Below, in pieces: positions 32,970-41,394 of a stretch of 46,212 bases of DNA (within the stretch, counting starts at the first letter, position 1; each line of letters begins with the position of its first letter). The stretch comes from UBA932 sp031548545 (GTDB taxonomy: Bacteria; Bacteroidota; Bacteroidia; Bacteroidales; UBA932): positions 1 to 46,212 of the forward strand of contig JAVBQY010000036.1 in assembly GCA_031548545.1 (NCBI GenBank), read 5' to 3'. The notes below the pieces were generated by a model. The model was not told the DNA's origin. It made no database searches and saw only the letters and a list, made by a program, of their open reading frames with translations. The position numbers were made by a program, and so were the translations under genes.

Positions 32970-33444
32970 TAAACACCGGGCCGCATTTGATGAGGAGGCG
33001 CCCCGCGCCGGTCATTTTGAGCGCTTGCGGCAACGGCAACAGGTTCCGGCAAAGCGCCGGCGTGCTTTCCGCCTGCAGTGGGCCGCCGCCGCATCGGTAT
33101 TGTTGTTTCTTTCGGCGGGCCTGTGGTGGTTGTCCCGTCCGGAGCCCGTAACAGGGCCGGTGACGGTGCTTTGTGAAGACTCCGGCAATATGAAGGCCTG
33201 TTACCTCCGGCAGATGGAAGCTACGGCCGAGGCGATTGATAAACTGTCGGAAAAGCTGGAGCCCTTTGTGCGGGATGAGGTGCAGACGGAGGTCTCCGAT
33301 ATTCTGGATAACAACCGGGCTTTCGACCGTGATTTGCCGGAAGAATTGTCCGATAAGGAAGCTAAAGAAATATTGTCGGACTATTACCGGTATAACCTGG
33401 AGGTTTTACAACGGATTGCCCGTCAGATAGCCATGAATAATTAA
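32944..33444 (+). CDS. Probable anti-sigma factor, single membrane span
   Basis: A 166-residue protein. The cytoplasmic N-terminus of about 45 residues (MDPLKTYIDKHRAAFDEEAP...) is charged and could bind the sigma factor. One helix at about 46-64 (WAAAASVLLFLSAGLWWL) crosses the inner membrane. The periplasmic part is helical and acidic (QMEATAEAIDKLSEKLEPFV, SDKEAKEILSDYYRYNLEVL). No named anti-sigma domain such as FecR is seen. It starts inside the 3' end of the sigma gene, so translation is coupled, the strongest hint of its role. An adhesin-like gene follows 11 bases after its stop. Confidence 0.65.
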   Translation: MDPLKTYIDKHRAAFDEEAPRAGHFERLRQRQQVPAKRRRAFRLQWAAAASVLLFLSAGLWWLSRPEPVTGPVTVLCEDSGNMKACYLRQMEATAEAIDKLSEKLEPFVRDEVQTEVSDILDNNRAFDRDLPEELSDKEAKEILSDYYRYNLEVLQRIARQIAMNN

Positions 33445-33455
33445 AACAACATGAT

Positions 33456-34262
33456 ATGAAAAAAATTATTTCTCTTATTGCGCTCTGTGTCTTTTTAGGG
33501 GGGAACGCCTTGTTCGCCCAGAAGACGGAAACCCGCCAGGTGTCGGGGTTTACGGGCATACAGGCCAGTGGGGCCTTTAAAATAACGCTTAATAAAAGCG
33601 CTACCGAAAGCCTGGTGATCGAGGCCGATGAAGACCTCCTGCCTTATGTGCGCTCCGAGGTGGAAAACGGGGTGTTAAAACTCTATCTTGACAATAAGAA
33701 AAAAACGAAAACGATTATTACCCTGAATGCTACGATCGGGGTGAAGGAACTGAAAAAAGTGAAACTTTCCGGGGCTTGTAAATTGATCGCCAAGGACCGC
33801 TTTGAGACCGCCGCTGATTTTATCATCGGCCTGAGCGGCGCCAGTCGGCTTGATATGTCTATTAAAGCGAAACAACTGGATTTAGGGGTGAACGGGGCCA
33901 GCAGCGCGGAACTCAAGGTGGAAACGAAGGAGTGTTCTGCGGGGCTTTCCGGAGCCTCCAAGCTGCAGCTGGACCTTAATGCGTCCAAAGCTGTTTTTGA
34001 AGTGAGCGGGGCAAGCAAGCTGCAAGTGGGCGGATCGGCAGAGCGCGCCAAGTTTGAGACTTCCGGCGCCAGCAATGTCAAGGCGGCGGATCTTGCAGTA
34101 GAAGCTGCTGTAGTAGAGTGCTCCGGGGTAAGTGCGGTAGAGGTAAATGTCAGCGATCGCCTGGAGGTGGAATGTTCCGGCTCCAGTGCTGTGCGGTATA
34201 AAGGCCGTCCGGTATTAAAAATAGAAACCAGCGGCTCCTCTAAAGTGAAACCGCTGGATTAA
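33456..34262 (+). CDS. GIN-domain (DUF2807) exported adhesin-like protein
   Basis: A 268-residue exported protein with a signal peptide at about 1-21 (ending NALFAQ). The N-terminal part has the head GIN pattern, VSGFTGIQASGAFKITLNKS. It continues into a ladder of near-repeats of about 15-20 residues, each around SGAS or SGSS: LSGASRLDM, VNGASSAEL, LSGASKLQL, VSGASKLQV, TSGASNVKA, CSGVSAVEV, CSGSSAVRY and TSGSSKVKP. This fits a right-handed beta-helix. Function is unknown in most members. It is third in the ECF sigma unit and may be a target or a sensed envelope component. Confidence 0.85.
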   Translation: MKKIISLIALCVFLGGNALFAQKTETRQVSGFTGIQASGAFKITLNKSATESLVIEADEDLLPYVRSEVENGVLKLYLDNKKKTKTIITLNATIGVKELKKVKLSGACKLIAKDRFETAADFIIGLSGASRLDMSIKAKQLDLGVNGASSAELKVETKECSAGLSGASKLQLDLNASKAVFEVSGASKLQVGGSAERAKFETSGASNVKAADLAVEAAVVECSGVSAVEVNVSDRLEVECSGSSAVRYKGRPVLKIETSGSSKVKPLD

Positions 34263-34283
34263 AGTTATATCTGTACGAAGCGT

Positions 34284-37200
34284 TTATTCGTAAAATCCGG
34301 TCATCCGGGCGTACTCTTCCAATTTTTTATGGGTCTCTTCCGACAATTCTTTGTTGAAGGGGCCCATTATTCTTGACATCTCCTGAAGGTAGGCCATGTT
34401 CAATTGCAGGTCCTCGCCGCCGTCACGCAGTTTGGCGAAGAACCGGATATTGGCCTCCGTATTCTCCAGAAACTCGTTGGCCAGCGTGTTGGCCTTTTCT
34501 AAAGCGCCTAAGCGGTAGTATAAGCCGATAATATTGATGAAGGCGTAATCATTGTTGATTTGCGAAATATTACAGGGAAAGTTGTAGGTGGGGATACGCA
34601 CCAATGCACTGTCAAGCACTTCTTCCGCCTTTTCGTTTTTACCTTCCTGCAACAGGGCTTCGGCCAGGCGGGCGTGCATGCTGCGGACGTTTAATACTAA
34701 TGTAAGGGTCAATGAGTTGTTGTAATCCACCCAGATTCCCTTTTGGTTCATGTTGCCCCAGCGGTATACATGCATGAGTTTATTGTAGAGCTCATCGGTA
34801 TTGATACCACCGCCCATCGCTGAGCTATTGATTTCTTGCTTAATGGGTTGTAGTTTGTAGGTGAAGCCTTCGTACTGGAAATAGGGCTTGAGGTCAAGGC
34901 GGATATCGGCGCCCATGGATACGAAATTGACGGGCCGTTGCCAGTGGTTACTGTTCAGCAGGTCCAGGAGCATCATGTCGGGCTTGCGGATATCGCCTTT
35001 CGGGAGGTTGATGATCATAGTGTCCAGAATGTTTCTGGCTTGTTTTTCGGCTACAATGCCGTTGGCCAGCACGGCTTCCTTATCGACCGGTACTATGATG
35101 TTTTTGGTGGGGATATAGGATACCATATCGCCGCCCTGCGTGCGGGCCTGGTAACGGGGGTTGGTCAAAAAGTCCATGATCAGACTCAGGGGCTGGGGGC
35201 CTTTAAGCTGGTCTTTTACGGTAATAAAGTCATTTACCCCGGTGAGGTAGTTTTCGCGCTTGAGGTTGAACGGTACGGGCGGAGAATCATACATGCGGCG
35301 TTTCATCTGGTCAATGTACCAGTCTGCGGTAATCAGGCTCAGGTTGACGATACGCACGTCCGTACGCACGCCTTCCACTTCCTGTATATACCACAGGGGG
35401 AATGTGTCATTATCGCCGCCGGTGAAAAGGATGGCGTCCTTGTCACATGACTGCAGGTAGTTGTATGCCATATCCCGTGCCGAGTAACGGTGGCTGCGGT
35501 CATGGTCATCCCAGTTGACGGCGCCCATCTGCAGGGGGATAATAAGGCAAACCACACTGGCGACGCCTGCGGCGACTTTGGCCGGCGCATACTTGCGCAG
35601 CAGATCGTAAATAGCATATACGCCGAGGCCTATCCAGATGGTGAAGGCATAGAAGGAGCCGGCGTAGGCGTAGTCCCGCTCACGCGGCTGCAAGGGCGTC
35701 TGGTTCAGGTAGACGATAATGGCTATACCGGTAAGGATAAATAATAACATCACCACGGTGAAATTCCGCTTGTCTTTTTTCAGCTGGTAGAACAGACCCG
35801 CCAGCCCCAGCAACAGCGGAAGCATGTAATAGTGGTTCTGTGCTTTGTTATCGGCCAGATAGGGCGGTTTCTCGCTCATATCGCCCAGGCGGGCGTTGTC
35901 TATAAACGGAATACCACACTCCCAGTTGCCGTAGTAGCTGCTGCCGTTGGCTTGTATATCGTTCTGCCGTCCTGCAAAATTCCACATGAAATACCGGATA
36001 TACATGTTGCTGACCTGATAATCGAAGAAGAAACTCAGGTTCTCGGCAAAACTCGGGATCACTTCATCCGTGTAAGGACTGCGGACCGCGTTGCGGCGTT
36101 GCGGATTTACATATTGTTCGTACACTCTTTTGTGTGAGGCGTCATGGCTGTGCATACGCGGGAAGAACATGGTGTACCTGGAGTCATATTTGTAGTCGGG
36201 CATTCCTTTTACCTTGCGGTATTTCTTGCCGTCCTTAATGTAATTGCTTTTCTCGATATAATCGATGGGAGGGGTGGCGTAGGTTTGTCCGTTGAGCAGG
36301 GGCGGAGCGCCGTATTGTTCGCGGTTGAGGTAATACAACAGGGAGAACGGATTGTCGGGCTGGTTCTCATTGGTGGGCGTGCTGGCGCTGGAGCGGATGA
36401 CAACCACGGCAAAGGTGGAGTAACCGATCACCGCTACGATAAACATCAGGAAAGCGCTATTCAGGGTGACCCGGTTGTGCTTGCGCGTGTATATCATACC
36501 ATAAACCGCCAGGCCCAGCAGGCCCAGCACGGCAAAGGCCGCACCGCTGTTAAAGGGCAGGCCCAGGCTATTTACGAAAAACAAGTCCGTATAGGCTGCA
36601 ATGGTCGGTATGCTTGGGATAAACATCAGCATAAGCAGTACCAGGCCGCCGGAAATCAACAGGGCTAAAATAATGCCTTTGTTCGTTACCTTGTATTTCT
36701 TGAAGTAGTAAACGAAAACGATGGCGGGAATGGCCAGCAGGTTGAGCAGGTGAACGCCGAGCGAGAGGCCCATGAGGTAGGCGATGAGGATGAGCCAACG
36801 GCCGGCATAGGCCTGTTCGGACTCTTCTTCCCATTTCAGGATAGCCCAGAATACCACGGCGGTAAAGAGGGAGGACATGGCATACACCTCGGCTTCTACG
36901 GCCGAGAACCAGAACGTGTCCGAGAACGTGTACGCCAGGGCGCCTACTACGCCGGAACCGATAATGGCCGTGATGTTGCCGGCGGTAAAGGCTTCGTTAT
37001 GGCGTTCCATCAGCCGGCGGGCAATATGGGTAATACTCCAGAACAGGAACAGGATAGTGGCTCCGCTGCATAATGCGCTGCTCGCATTGATCATTGGGGC
37101 TACATATTGCGGCGCCACAAACATGCTGAATAAACGGCCTATCAGCTGGAATACGGGGTTTCCCGGGGGGTGTCCGACTTCCAGTTTGTAGGAGGAGGCT

Positions 37201-37319
37201 ATAAATTCCCCGCAATCCCAAAAGCTGGCGGTAGGTTCCATGGTAAGGAGGTACACTGTTGATGCGATCGCAAAGATGATCCATCCGGCAATGTTGTTGA
37301 TGCGTTTGTACTGAAGCAT
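34284..37319 (-). CDS. DUF2723 family integral membrane protein
   Basis: A 1011-residue protein with about twelve N-terminal membrane helices (to about residue 600) and a soluble C-terminal half of about 400 residues with TPR-like helices (LAEALLQEGKNEKAEEVLDSAL, then YRLGALEKANTLANEFL). The N-terminus carries the family motif MEPTASFWDCGEFIASSYKLEVGHPPGNP, resembling the acidic first loop of GT-C protein O-mannosyltransferases. LNQTPLQPRERDYAYAGSFYAF is another conserved stretch. A glycosyltransferase role in the envelope is the usual inference, not proven. The frame extends to 37364, but a -7 box at 37352-37359 lies in it, so ATG 37319 is chosen. Confidence 0.85.
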   Translation of the reverse strand: MLQYKRINNIAGWIIFAIASTVYLLTMEPTASFWDCGEFIASSYKLEVGHPPGNPVFQLIGRLFSMFVAPQYVAPMINASSALCSGATILFLFWSITHIARRLMERHNEAFTAGNITAIIGSGVVGALAYTFSDTFWFSAVEAEVYAMSSLFTAVVFWAILKWEEESEQAYAGRWLILIAYLMGLSLGVHLLNLLAIPAIVFVYYFKKYKVTNKGIILALLISGGLVLLMLMFIPSIPTIAAYTDLFFVNSLGLPFNSGAAFAVLGLLGLAVYGMIYTRKHNRVTLNSAFLMFIVAVIGYSTFAVVVIRSSASTPTNENQPDNPFSLLYYLNREQYGAPPLLNGQTYATPPIDYIEKSNYIKDGKKYRKVKGMPDYKYDSRYTMFFPRMHSHDASHKRVYEQYVNPQRRNAVRSPYTDEVIPSFAENLSFFFDYQVSNMYIRYFMWNFAGRQNDIQANGSSYYGNWECGIPFIDNARLGDMSEKPPYLADNKAQNHYYMLPLLLGLAGLFYQLKKDKRNFTVVMLLFILTGIAIIVYLNQTPLQPRERDYAYAGSFYAFTIWIGLGVYAIYDLLRKYAPAKVAAGVASVVCLIIPLQMGAVNWDDHDRSHRYSARDMAYNYLQSCDKDAILFTGGDNDTFPLWYIQEVEGVRTDVRIVNLSLITADWYIDQMKRRMYDSPPVPFNLKRENYLTGVNDFITVKDQLKGPQPLSLIMDFLTNPRYQARTQGGDMVSYIPTKNIIVPVDKEAVLANGIVAEKQARNILDTMIINLPKGDIRKPDMMLLDLLNSNHWQRPVNFVSMGADIRLDLKPYFQYEGFTYKLQPIKQEINSSAMGGGINTDELYNKLMHVYRWGNMNQKGIWVDYNNSLTLTLVLNVRSMHARLAEALLQEGKNEKAEEVLDSALVRIPTYNFPCNISQINNDYAFINIIGLYYRLGALEKANTLANEFLENTEANIRFFAKLRDGGEDLQLNMAYLQEMSRIMGPFNKELSEETHKKLEEYARMTGFYE

Positions 37320-37351
37320 AAATTTAGTGCTAATGAATAGACATAAAAGAA

Positions 37352-37359
37352 CAAAGGTA
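37352..37359 (-). promoter_or_regulatory. -7 box of the DUF2723 gene
   Basis: Minus-strand TACCTTTG, 32 bases upstream of ATG 37319. It lies 24 bases from the divergent box of the SUI1 gene. Confidence 0.55.
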
Positions 37360-37383
37360 CACAATTATTTCAGGAATTCTCCC

Positions 37384-37391
37384 TACCTTTG
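37384..37391 (+). promoter_or_regulatory. -7 box of the SUI1-hemD-rnpA operon
   Basis: TACCTTTG, 13 bases upstream of ATG 37405. The two divergent boxes are so close that polymerases at both cannot bind together. Confidence 0.55.
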
Positions 37392-37404
37392 CCGAAAATT
37401 TTAT

Positions 37405-37722
37405 ATGGGAATTGTTTACTCGACCAATAAAGACTTTAAGAACGAGGAGGCAGGAACGCAGGATGTTGTGACGCTTCCGCCTGCTCAACAACGTCTGATT
37501 GTGGCTATTGACCGTAGTCACCGTGCCGGGAAGCAGGTTACTTTGGTTAAGGGATTTGCGGGCAGCGATGCCGATCTGCAGGTCTTGGGCAAATTACTGA
37601 AGGCCAAATGCGGGGTGGGCGGTTCCGTAAAGGATGGCGAAATTTTATTGCAGGGAGATTTCCGAGATAAGGCGGTGGCTATCCTGGAAGCCGCCGGCTA
37701 CAAAGCCAAACGTGGTAATTAA
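37405..37722 (+). CDS. SUI1/YciH-family translation initiation factor
   Basis: A 105-residue protein homologous to eukaryotic eIF1 and E. coli YciH, which can promote start-codon fidelity on the 30S subunit. The SUI1 core is RLIVAIDRSHRAGKQVTLVKGF, then LLKAKCGVGGSVKDGEILLQGDFRDKAVAILEAAGYKAKR. The frame starts at 37327, but ATG 37405 just behind a -7 box gives the family length. It leads a unit with DUF4271, hemD and rnpA. Confidence 0.9.
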   Translation: MGIVYSTNKDFKNEEAGTQDVVTLPPAQQRLIVAIDRSHRAGKQVTLVKGFAGSDADLQVLGKLLKAKCGVGGSVKDGEILLQGDFRDKAVAILEAAGYKAKRGN

Positions 37723-37731
37723 TAGGTATGC

Positions 37732-38451
37732 ATGTTATATAGCCTCAATATATTTGGATCCCAGTCACAGATACATTCCGCTATTCCTGACGGAGGCGGT
37801 GCATTACGTTGGCTTTTTACTCCCACGGAGGGCTGGGTTGTTTTGGGCTTAGTGGTCGCCTTTTTCATCGGCTTCCGTTATGTCCGCCGCTTTTTTCAGC
37901 TCATATTGCCGAGCTTGTTGCATTTTCATATCGCGCAAAAATCTTTTGAGGAAAACTCTTTGTTGGCCGTACAGCTGCGCCGCCTGATGCTATTGTTCAG
38001 CTGCGCCGCCATGTCCATCAGCCTTTATTTCCAAATCGTTCGGTTACAAGTAGACACTCCGGTTACCGGGCTTTATTTATACCTGGCGCTATTAGCCGGG
38101 TTTTTAGTCCTCTGTTTTTTGAAAATCATAGGTTTGCGGATCCTCGGATTCTTTACGGATACCGTGCGTCCCTTACGCCTGCTGGCTTACTACTGGCAGC
38201 TTTACCTGATTGTCGGCGGATTTTTTTTGCTGCCGGGTATTGTACTATTTTTCAATGATTGGCTGATATTATTTAAGTATTTGATTATTTTTGAATTGTC
38301 GGTTTTTGTCATCCTTGTACTGCTCTATTTTTTCCGCTCATTGCAAATTTTTATGGCGGCCGGTATTTCCATTTTCTTTTGGATTTTGTATCTTTGCACC
38401 TTCGAAATTGTTCCGCTTCTGATTATATACACGTACTTTACACTGCGCTAA
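37732..38451 (+). CDS. DUF4271 membrane protein
   Basis: A 239-residue inner membrane protein of the Bacteroidota family DUF4271. About six helices lie between residues 35 and 235 (GWVVLGLVVAFFIGFRYV, LYLYLALLAGFLVLCFL, YLIVGGFFLLPGIVLFF and so on). The N-terminal part contains IFGSQSQIHSAIPDGGGALRW. Function is unknown. It is commonly upstream of hemD, as here (4 bases), and follows the SUI1 gene by 9 bases. Confidence 0.8.
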   Translation: MLYSLNIFGSQSQIHSAIPDGGGALRWLFTPTEGWVVLGLVVAFFIGFRYVRRFFQLILPSLLHFHIAQKSFEENSLLAVQLRRLMLLFSCAAMSISLYFQIVRLQVDTPVTGLYLYLALLAGFLVLCFLKIIGLRILGFFTDTVRPLRLLAYYWQLYLIVGGFFLLPGIVLFFNDWLILFKYLIIFELSVFVILVLLYFFRSLQIFMAAGISIFFWILYLCTFEIVPLLIIYTYFTLR

Positions 38452-38454
38452 CAA

Positions 38455-39198
38455 ATGGCTATCAAAAAAATTCTTATTGCTCAACCCGCTCCTTCAGGTC
38501 CTTCACCTTATGCGGATCTGTCCGCCAAATACAAACTGGATATAGATTTTCAACCTTTTGTTTATGTAGAGGGGTTATCAAGCAAAGATTTTCGCGCACA
38601 ACGAATTGATATACTATCTCACACGGCTGTTGTGTTTGTTTCCCGTATAGGTATTGACCATTTCTTCCGTTTATGTGAAGAGATGCATATTACCATCCCT
38701 GAAACGATGAAATATTTTTGTACTACGGAGGCCATCGCCCTTTACCTGCAAAAACACATTGTTTATCGCAAGCGAAAAATTTTCTATGGCACGGGTACCA
38801 TTGATTCCGTGATTGAGTCCATCGGCTCTAAGCACAAGGGCGAAAACTTTCTGCTGGCCCTGGCCAATAATACCAAAACGGAAATTATCAAAGCCTTCGA
38901 AAAGGCCAAGCTAAAACATACCAAGGCTGTATTTTACAATACCGTGAACAGCGATTTGACCAAGTTGGATATTGAACACTACGACATGCTGGTGTTTTAT
39001 AGCAATGCCGACGTCAAATCGTTGATAGAGAATTTCCCTTCCTTCAAGCAGGGTGATATGGTGCTGGCTGCATTCGGCCCTTCCACGCTCAAGGCCATGA
39101 AAGCCGCCAAGTTGAAAGTGCTGGTACAGGCGCCCACGCCCGAAGCTCCGTCGATGAGCAAGGCCATGGAACTGTTCCTGGCGGCCAATAAAAAATAA
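38455..39198 (+). CDS. hemD: Uroporphyrinogen-III synthase
   Basis: A 247-residue cytoplasmic enzyme that closes hydroxymethylbilane to uroporphyrinogen III with inversion of ring D, in tetrapyrrole synthesis. Sequence conservation is weak in this family. Recognisable parts are AVVFVSRIGIDHFFRL, KYFCTTEAIALYLQKH and the second-domain strand YDMLVFYSNADVKSLIE, ending in VLAAFGPSTLKAMKAAKLKV. Two Rossmann-like domains are implied. The bacteroidete gene order DUF4271-hemD-rnpA supports the call. Its stop overlaps the rnpA start (TAATG). Confidence 0.88.
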   Translation: MAIKKILIAQPAPSGPSPYADLSAKYKLDIDFQPFVYVEGLSSKDFRAQRIDILSHTAVVFVSRIGIDHFFRLCEEMHITIPETMKYFCTTEAIALYLQKHIVYRKRKIFYGTGTIDSVIESIGSKHKGENFLLALANNTKTEIIKAFEKAKLKHTKAVFYNTVNSDLTKLDIEHYDMLVFYSNADVKSLIENFPSFKQGDMVLAAFGPSTLKAMKAAKLKVLVQAPTPEAPSMSKAMELFLAANKK

Positions 39199-39593
39199 TG
39201 AACCGTTTCACCAAAGACGAACGCCTTTGTTCCCGCAAGCAAATTACGGCGCTGCTCACCGGCGGTGCGTCTTTTTTTGTCTATCCGTTCAGGGTGGTGT
39301 ATGAAATACAAGCGATAAGTGACGAAGGTCAGGAGGCCGGGATTCAACTGCTCATTGCCGTTCCGAAACGGAAAATTAAGAAGGCCGTACGCCGTAATCT
39401 GGTCAAACGCCGCACCCGCGAGGCCTGGCGCCTCTGCAAACAAGACTTATACACCACGCTTGCCACTACTCCCGTTCGCCTTTCCGTCATGCTGCAGTAT
39501 GTGGCCGATGAACCCCTGCCTTTTGCCCAGATTGAAGCTGCGGTTATGGCTATCCGGCAGCAACTCGGCGTAAAATTTAAAATTGAACTTTAA
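39198..39593 (+). CDS. rnpA: Ribonuclease P protein component
   Basis: A 131-residue protein subunit of RNase P that helps the RNA subunit cleave the 5' leaders of tRNA precursors. The start FTKDERLCSRKQITALLTGG is typical. The RNR motif region is RKIKKAVRRNLVKRRTREAWRL, and the C-terminal helix is FAQIEAAVMAIRQQLG. The last 32 bases of its coding end (39567-39598, encoding GVKFKIEL and running past the stop) are repeated twice more downstream. yidD, which often follows rnpA, is not present here; a DUF4143 ATPase gene takes that place. Confidence 0.93.
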   Translation: MNRFTKDERLCSRKQITALLTGGASFFVYPFRVVYEIQAISDEGQEAGIQLLIAVPKRKIKKAVRRNLVKRRTREAWRLCKQDLYTTLATTPVRLSVMLQYVADEPLPFAQIEAAVMAIRQQLGVKFKIEL

Positions 39594-39662
39594 GAAACGG
39601 CGTAAAATTTAAAGTTTAGCCTTAAGAAGCGGCGTAAAATTTAAAGTTTAATTTTGAAAATC
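39567..39662 (+). repeat. Three tandem copies of a 32-bp unit from the 3' end of rnpA
   Basis: Copies are 39567-39598, 39599-39630 and 39631-39662, each starting GGCGTAAAATTTAAA. Copy 1 contains the final codons and stop of rnpA; copies 2 and 3 lie in the intergenic space. Copies 2 and 3 share AAAGTTTA, which copy 1 lacks, and copy 3 has drifted at its end to ATTTTGAAAATC. A slippage-type duplication is the simple explanation. Confidence 0.85.
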
Positions 39663-39683
39663 CAATTATAAATTGTATTTTTG
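39653..39683 (+). promoter_or_regulatory. Promoter of the DUF4143 ATPase gene, partly built from the tandem repeat
   Basis: TTTG (39653-39656), 19 bases, then TATTTTTG (39676-39683): both boxes match consensus exactly. The -33 TTTG is within the third repeat copy and is not in copies 1 and 2. ATG 39706 is 22 bases downstream. Confidence 0.7.
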
Positions 39684-39705
39684 TTCTGAAATTCATGTAA
39701 TTATC

Positions 39706-40956
39706 ATGAAAAACAGAAAAATAGCAACTTATTTGCAGCAGTTATCGCATTCCGGTCTGGGGCGGATCATCGTGTTGACCGGAGCGCGGCAAACCGGAAA
39801 AACCACCTTGTCACGTGCTTGTTTTCCGGCTTACACCTACTTATCAATAGAGGACCCCGTACAGCGTGAGGCCTACCTGCGCCTCAACGCGGCCCAGTGG
39901 GAAAACTTGTATCCGCAAGCCATCCTTGATGAGGTGCAGAAGGAGCCGGTATTGGTAGAGAGCGTCAAATCCGTCTATGACCAGTACCCGGCGCCCCGCT
40001 ATGTACTCTTGGGCTCAAGCCAGCTATTGCTCTTGCAGAAAGTGCGGGAAAGCCTGGCCGGCCGTTGTGTCATTGTAGAAATTTTTCCGCTCACCTTGCC
40101 GGAATTGGCGACAGCTTCGGCCGCCGATCCGGTTCTTCCCTCATTTTTCCAGCGCTATTTATCCGGAGAAATAACACCGGAGCAACTACTGCCCTCTTTT
40201 ACCCTTGATCCGCAGTATGCCGTTAAGCAAAAAGCTTTTGATTTTTACTTGCGTTACGGCGGCTATCCGGCGCTTACCGATGAGGCTTTGACAGACAAGG
40301 AAAAAAGGGAATGGTTACAGATGTACGTGAAAACCTTTCTGGAGCGGGATGTACGTGACCTGGCTTCTTTCCGCGATCTGGATCCCTTTATCCGGCTTCA
40401 ACGTTATGTCGGCCATATCACTGCGGAGTTGGCCAACTATTCTTCCATTTCCAAAGAGGCCGGCGTCTCCGTGCCTACCGTGCAGCGCTACATTCAGTAC
40501 CTGGAGATCAGTTATCAGGCCTTGGTCTTACAGCCCTGGCATGCCAACCCCTTGAAAAAATTAGTAAAATCACCCAAGCTCCACTTCCTTGACCATGGTG
40601 TGCTGAAAGCCGTGTTACAAAAAGACGGTCCGCCTACCGGCAATGAATTTGAAAGCGCCCTTGTTGCCGAAATGTACAAGCAAATCAAAAACGCCCGCCT
40701 GCCGGTGTCCTGTTATCACTTGCGTACACAAGACGGCCGTGAAGTTGATCTGCTGCTGGAAACCAACGAAGGCTACCTTGCGATAGAGATTAAACAAACA
40801 GAAAGGGCCGGACCCTCCGACGCCCGCCATCTGCAGGGCCTGCAAGACCTGCTTGATAAACCCCTGCTGCATGCTTTTGTGCTTTCCAATGACCCGCACA
40901 CCCGCCGGCTCGGCGACAATATCACGGCGCTTCACGCCGCCGCATTTCTGGGCTGA
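39706..40956 (+). CDS. P-loop ATPase with DUF4143 domain
   Basis: A 416-residue protein of the AAA_14/DUF4143 family. Walker A is GARQTGKTT at 26-34, Walker B is AILDEVQKEP near 80, and the sensor-like YVLLGSSQLLLLQKV is near 110. The middle has FYLRYGGYPALTDE, then KTFLERDVRDLASFRDLDPF. The C-terminal DUF4143 part contains FLDHGVLKAVL, EFESALVAEMYKQI and a nuclease-like strand VDLLLETNEGYLAIEIKQTE, whose E/D-x-E-x-K arrangement resembles a PD-(D/E)XK core. Function is unknown; members are patchily distributed and often acquired. The longer frame from 39673 overlaps the promoter, so ATG 39706 is used. Confidence 0.85.
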   Translation: MKNRKIATYLQQLSHSGLGRIIVLTGARQTGKTTLSRACFPAYTYLSIEDPVQREAYLRLNAAQWENLYPQAILDEVQKEPVLVESVKSVYDQYPAPRYVLLGSSQLLLLQKVRESLAGRCVIVEIFPLTLPELATASAADPVLPSFFQRYLSGEITPEQLLPSFTLDPQYAVKQKAFDFYLRYGGYPALTDEALTDKEKREWLQMYVKTFLERDVRDLASFRDLDPFIRLQRYVGHITAELANYSSISKEAGVSVPTVQRYIQYLEISYQALVLQPWHANPLKKLVKSPKLHFLDHGVLKAVLQKDGPPTGNEFESALVAEMYKQIKNARLPVSCYHLRTQDGREVDLLLETNEGYLAIEIKQTERAGPSDARHLQGLQDLLDKPLLHAFVLSNDPHTRRLGDNITALHAAAFLG

Positions 40957-40960
40957 TTAC

Positions 40961-41374
40961 TTACAACGCCGCCTTTACCCGGGCGATCAGCTCCGCATAC
41001 TCGGCGTCGCTCAGGTACACCTTTTGCGGATTCATCTCGAAGGTGCTACCGTAAGACGGGCCATCCACATATTTGGGTACAAGATGAAAGTGCAGGTGGG
41101 GCAGCTTGTCGGAATAAGCGCCGTAATTGATTTTAACTGCGCCGAAAGCCTTCCTCATGGCCGCAGCCACACGGGCCACGTCTTTCATAAAAGCATTACG
41201 GTCTTCATCACCCAGTTCAAACAATTCATTCACATGCCCTTTATAGGCAACGACACAACGGCCGCGGTAAGTCTGTTCTTTGAACAGGTACACCGTTGAG
41301 GCCTCAAGCGGGGCAATTTCAATCATCAGGTCATGCAGACGCTGGTCTTTCTGGCAGTAAAAGCAATTGGTCAT
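40961..41374 (-). CDS. HIT (histidine triad) family protein
   Basis: A 137-residue cytoplasmic nucleotide hydrolase or transferase. The triad HLHFHLVPK near residue 94 supplies the catalytic His. The N-terminal MTNCFYCQKDQRLHD has a CxxC typical of one HIT branch that binds zinc. YRGRCVVAYKGHVNELFEL and VKINYGAYSDKLPHLHFH follow the family. It hydrolyses nucleotide monophosphate derivatives such as AMP-lysine; the exact substrate is not clear. It lies 20 bases after xth in the same direction. Confidence 0.9.
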   Translation of the reverse strand: MTNCFYCQKDQRLHDLMIEIAPLEASTVYLFKEQTYRGRCVVAYKGHVNELFELGDEDRNAFMKDVARVAAAMRKAFGAVKINYGAYSDKLPHLHFHLVPKYVDGPSYGSTFEMNPQKVYLSDAEYAELIARVKAAL

Positions 41375-41394
41375 GATATCAGAATATTATAAAA

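Noticed and set aside
34274..34292. TACGAA/TTCGTA hairpin between the GIN and DUF2723 genes as terminator
   Set aside because: Six weak pairs with no T-run on either side and overlap with the DUF2723 stop region; not strong enough to call.
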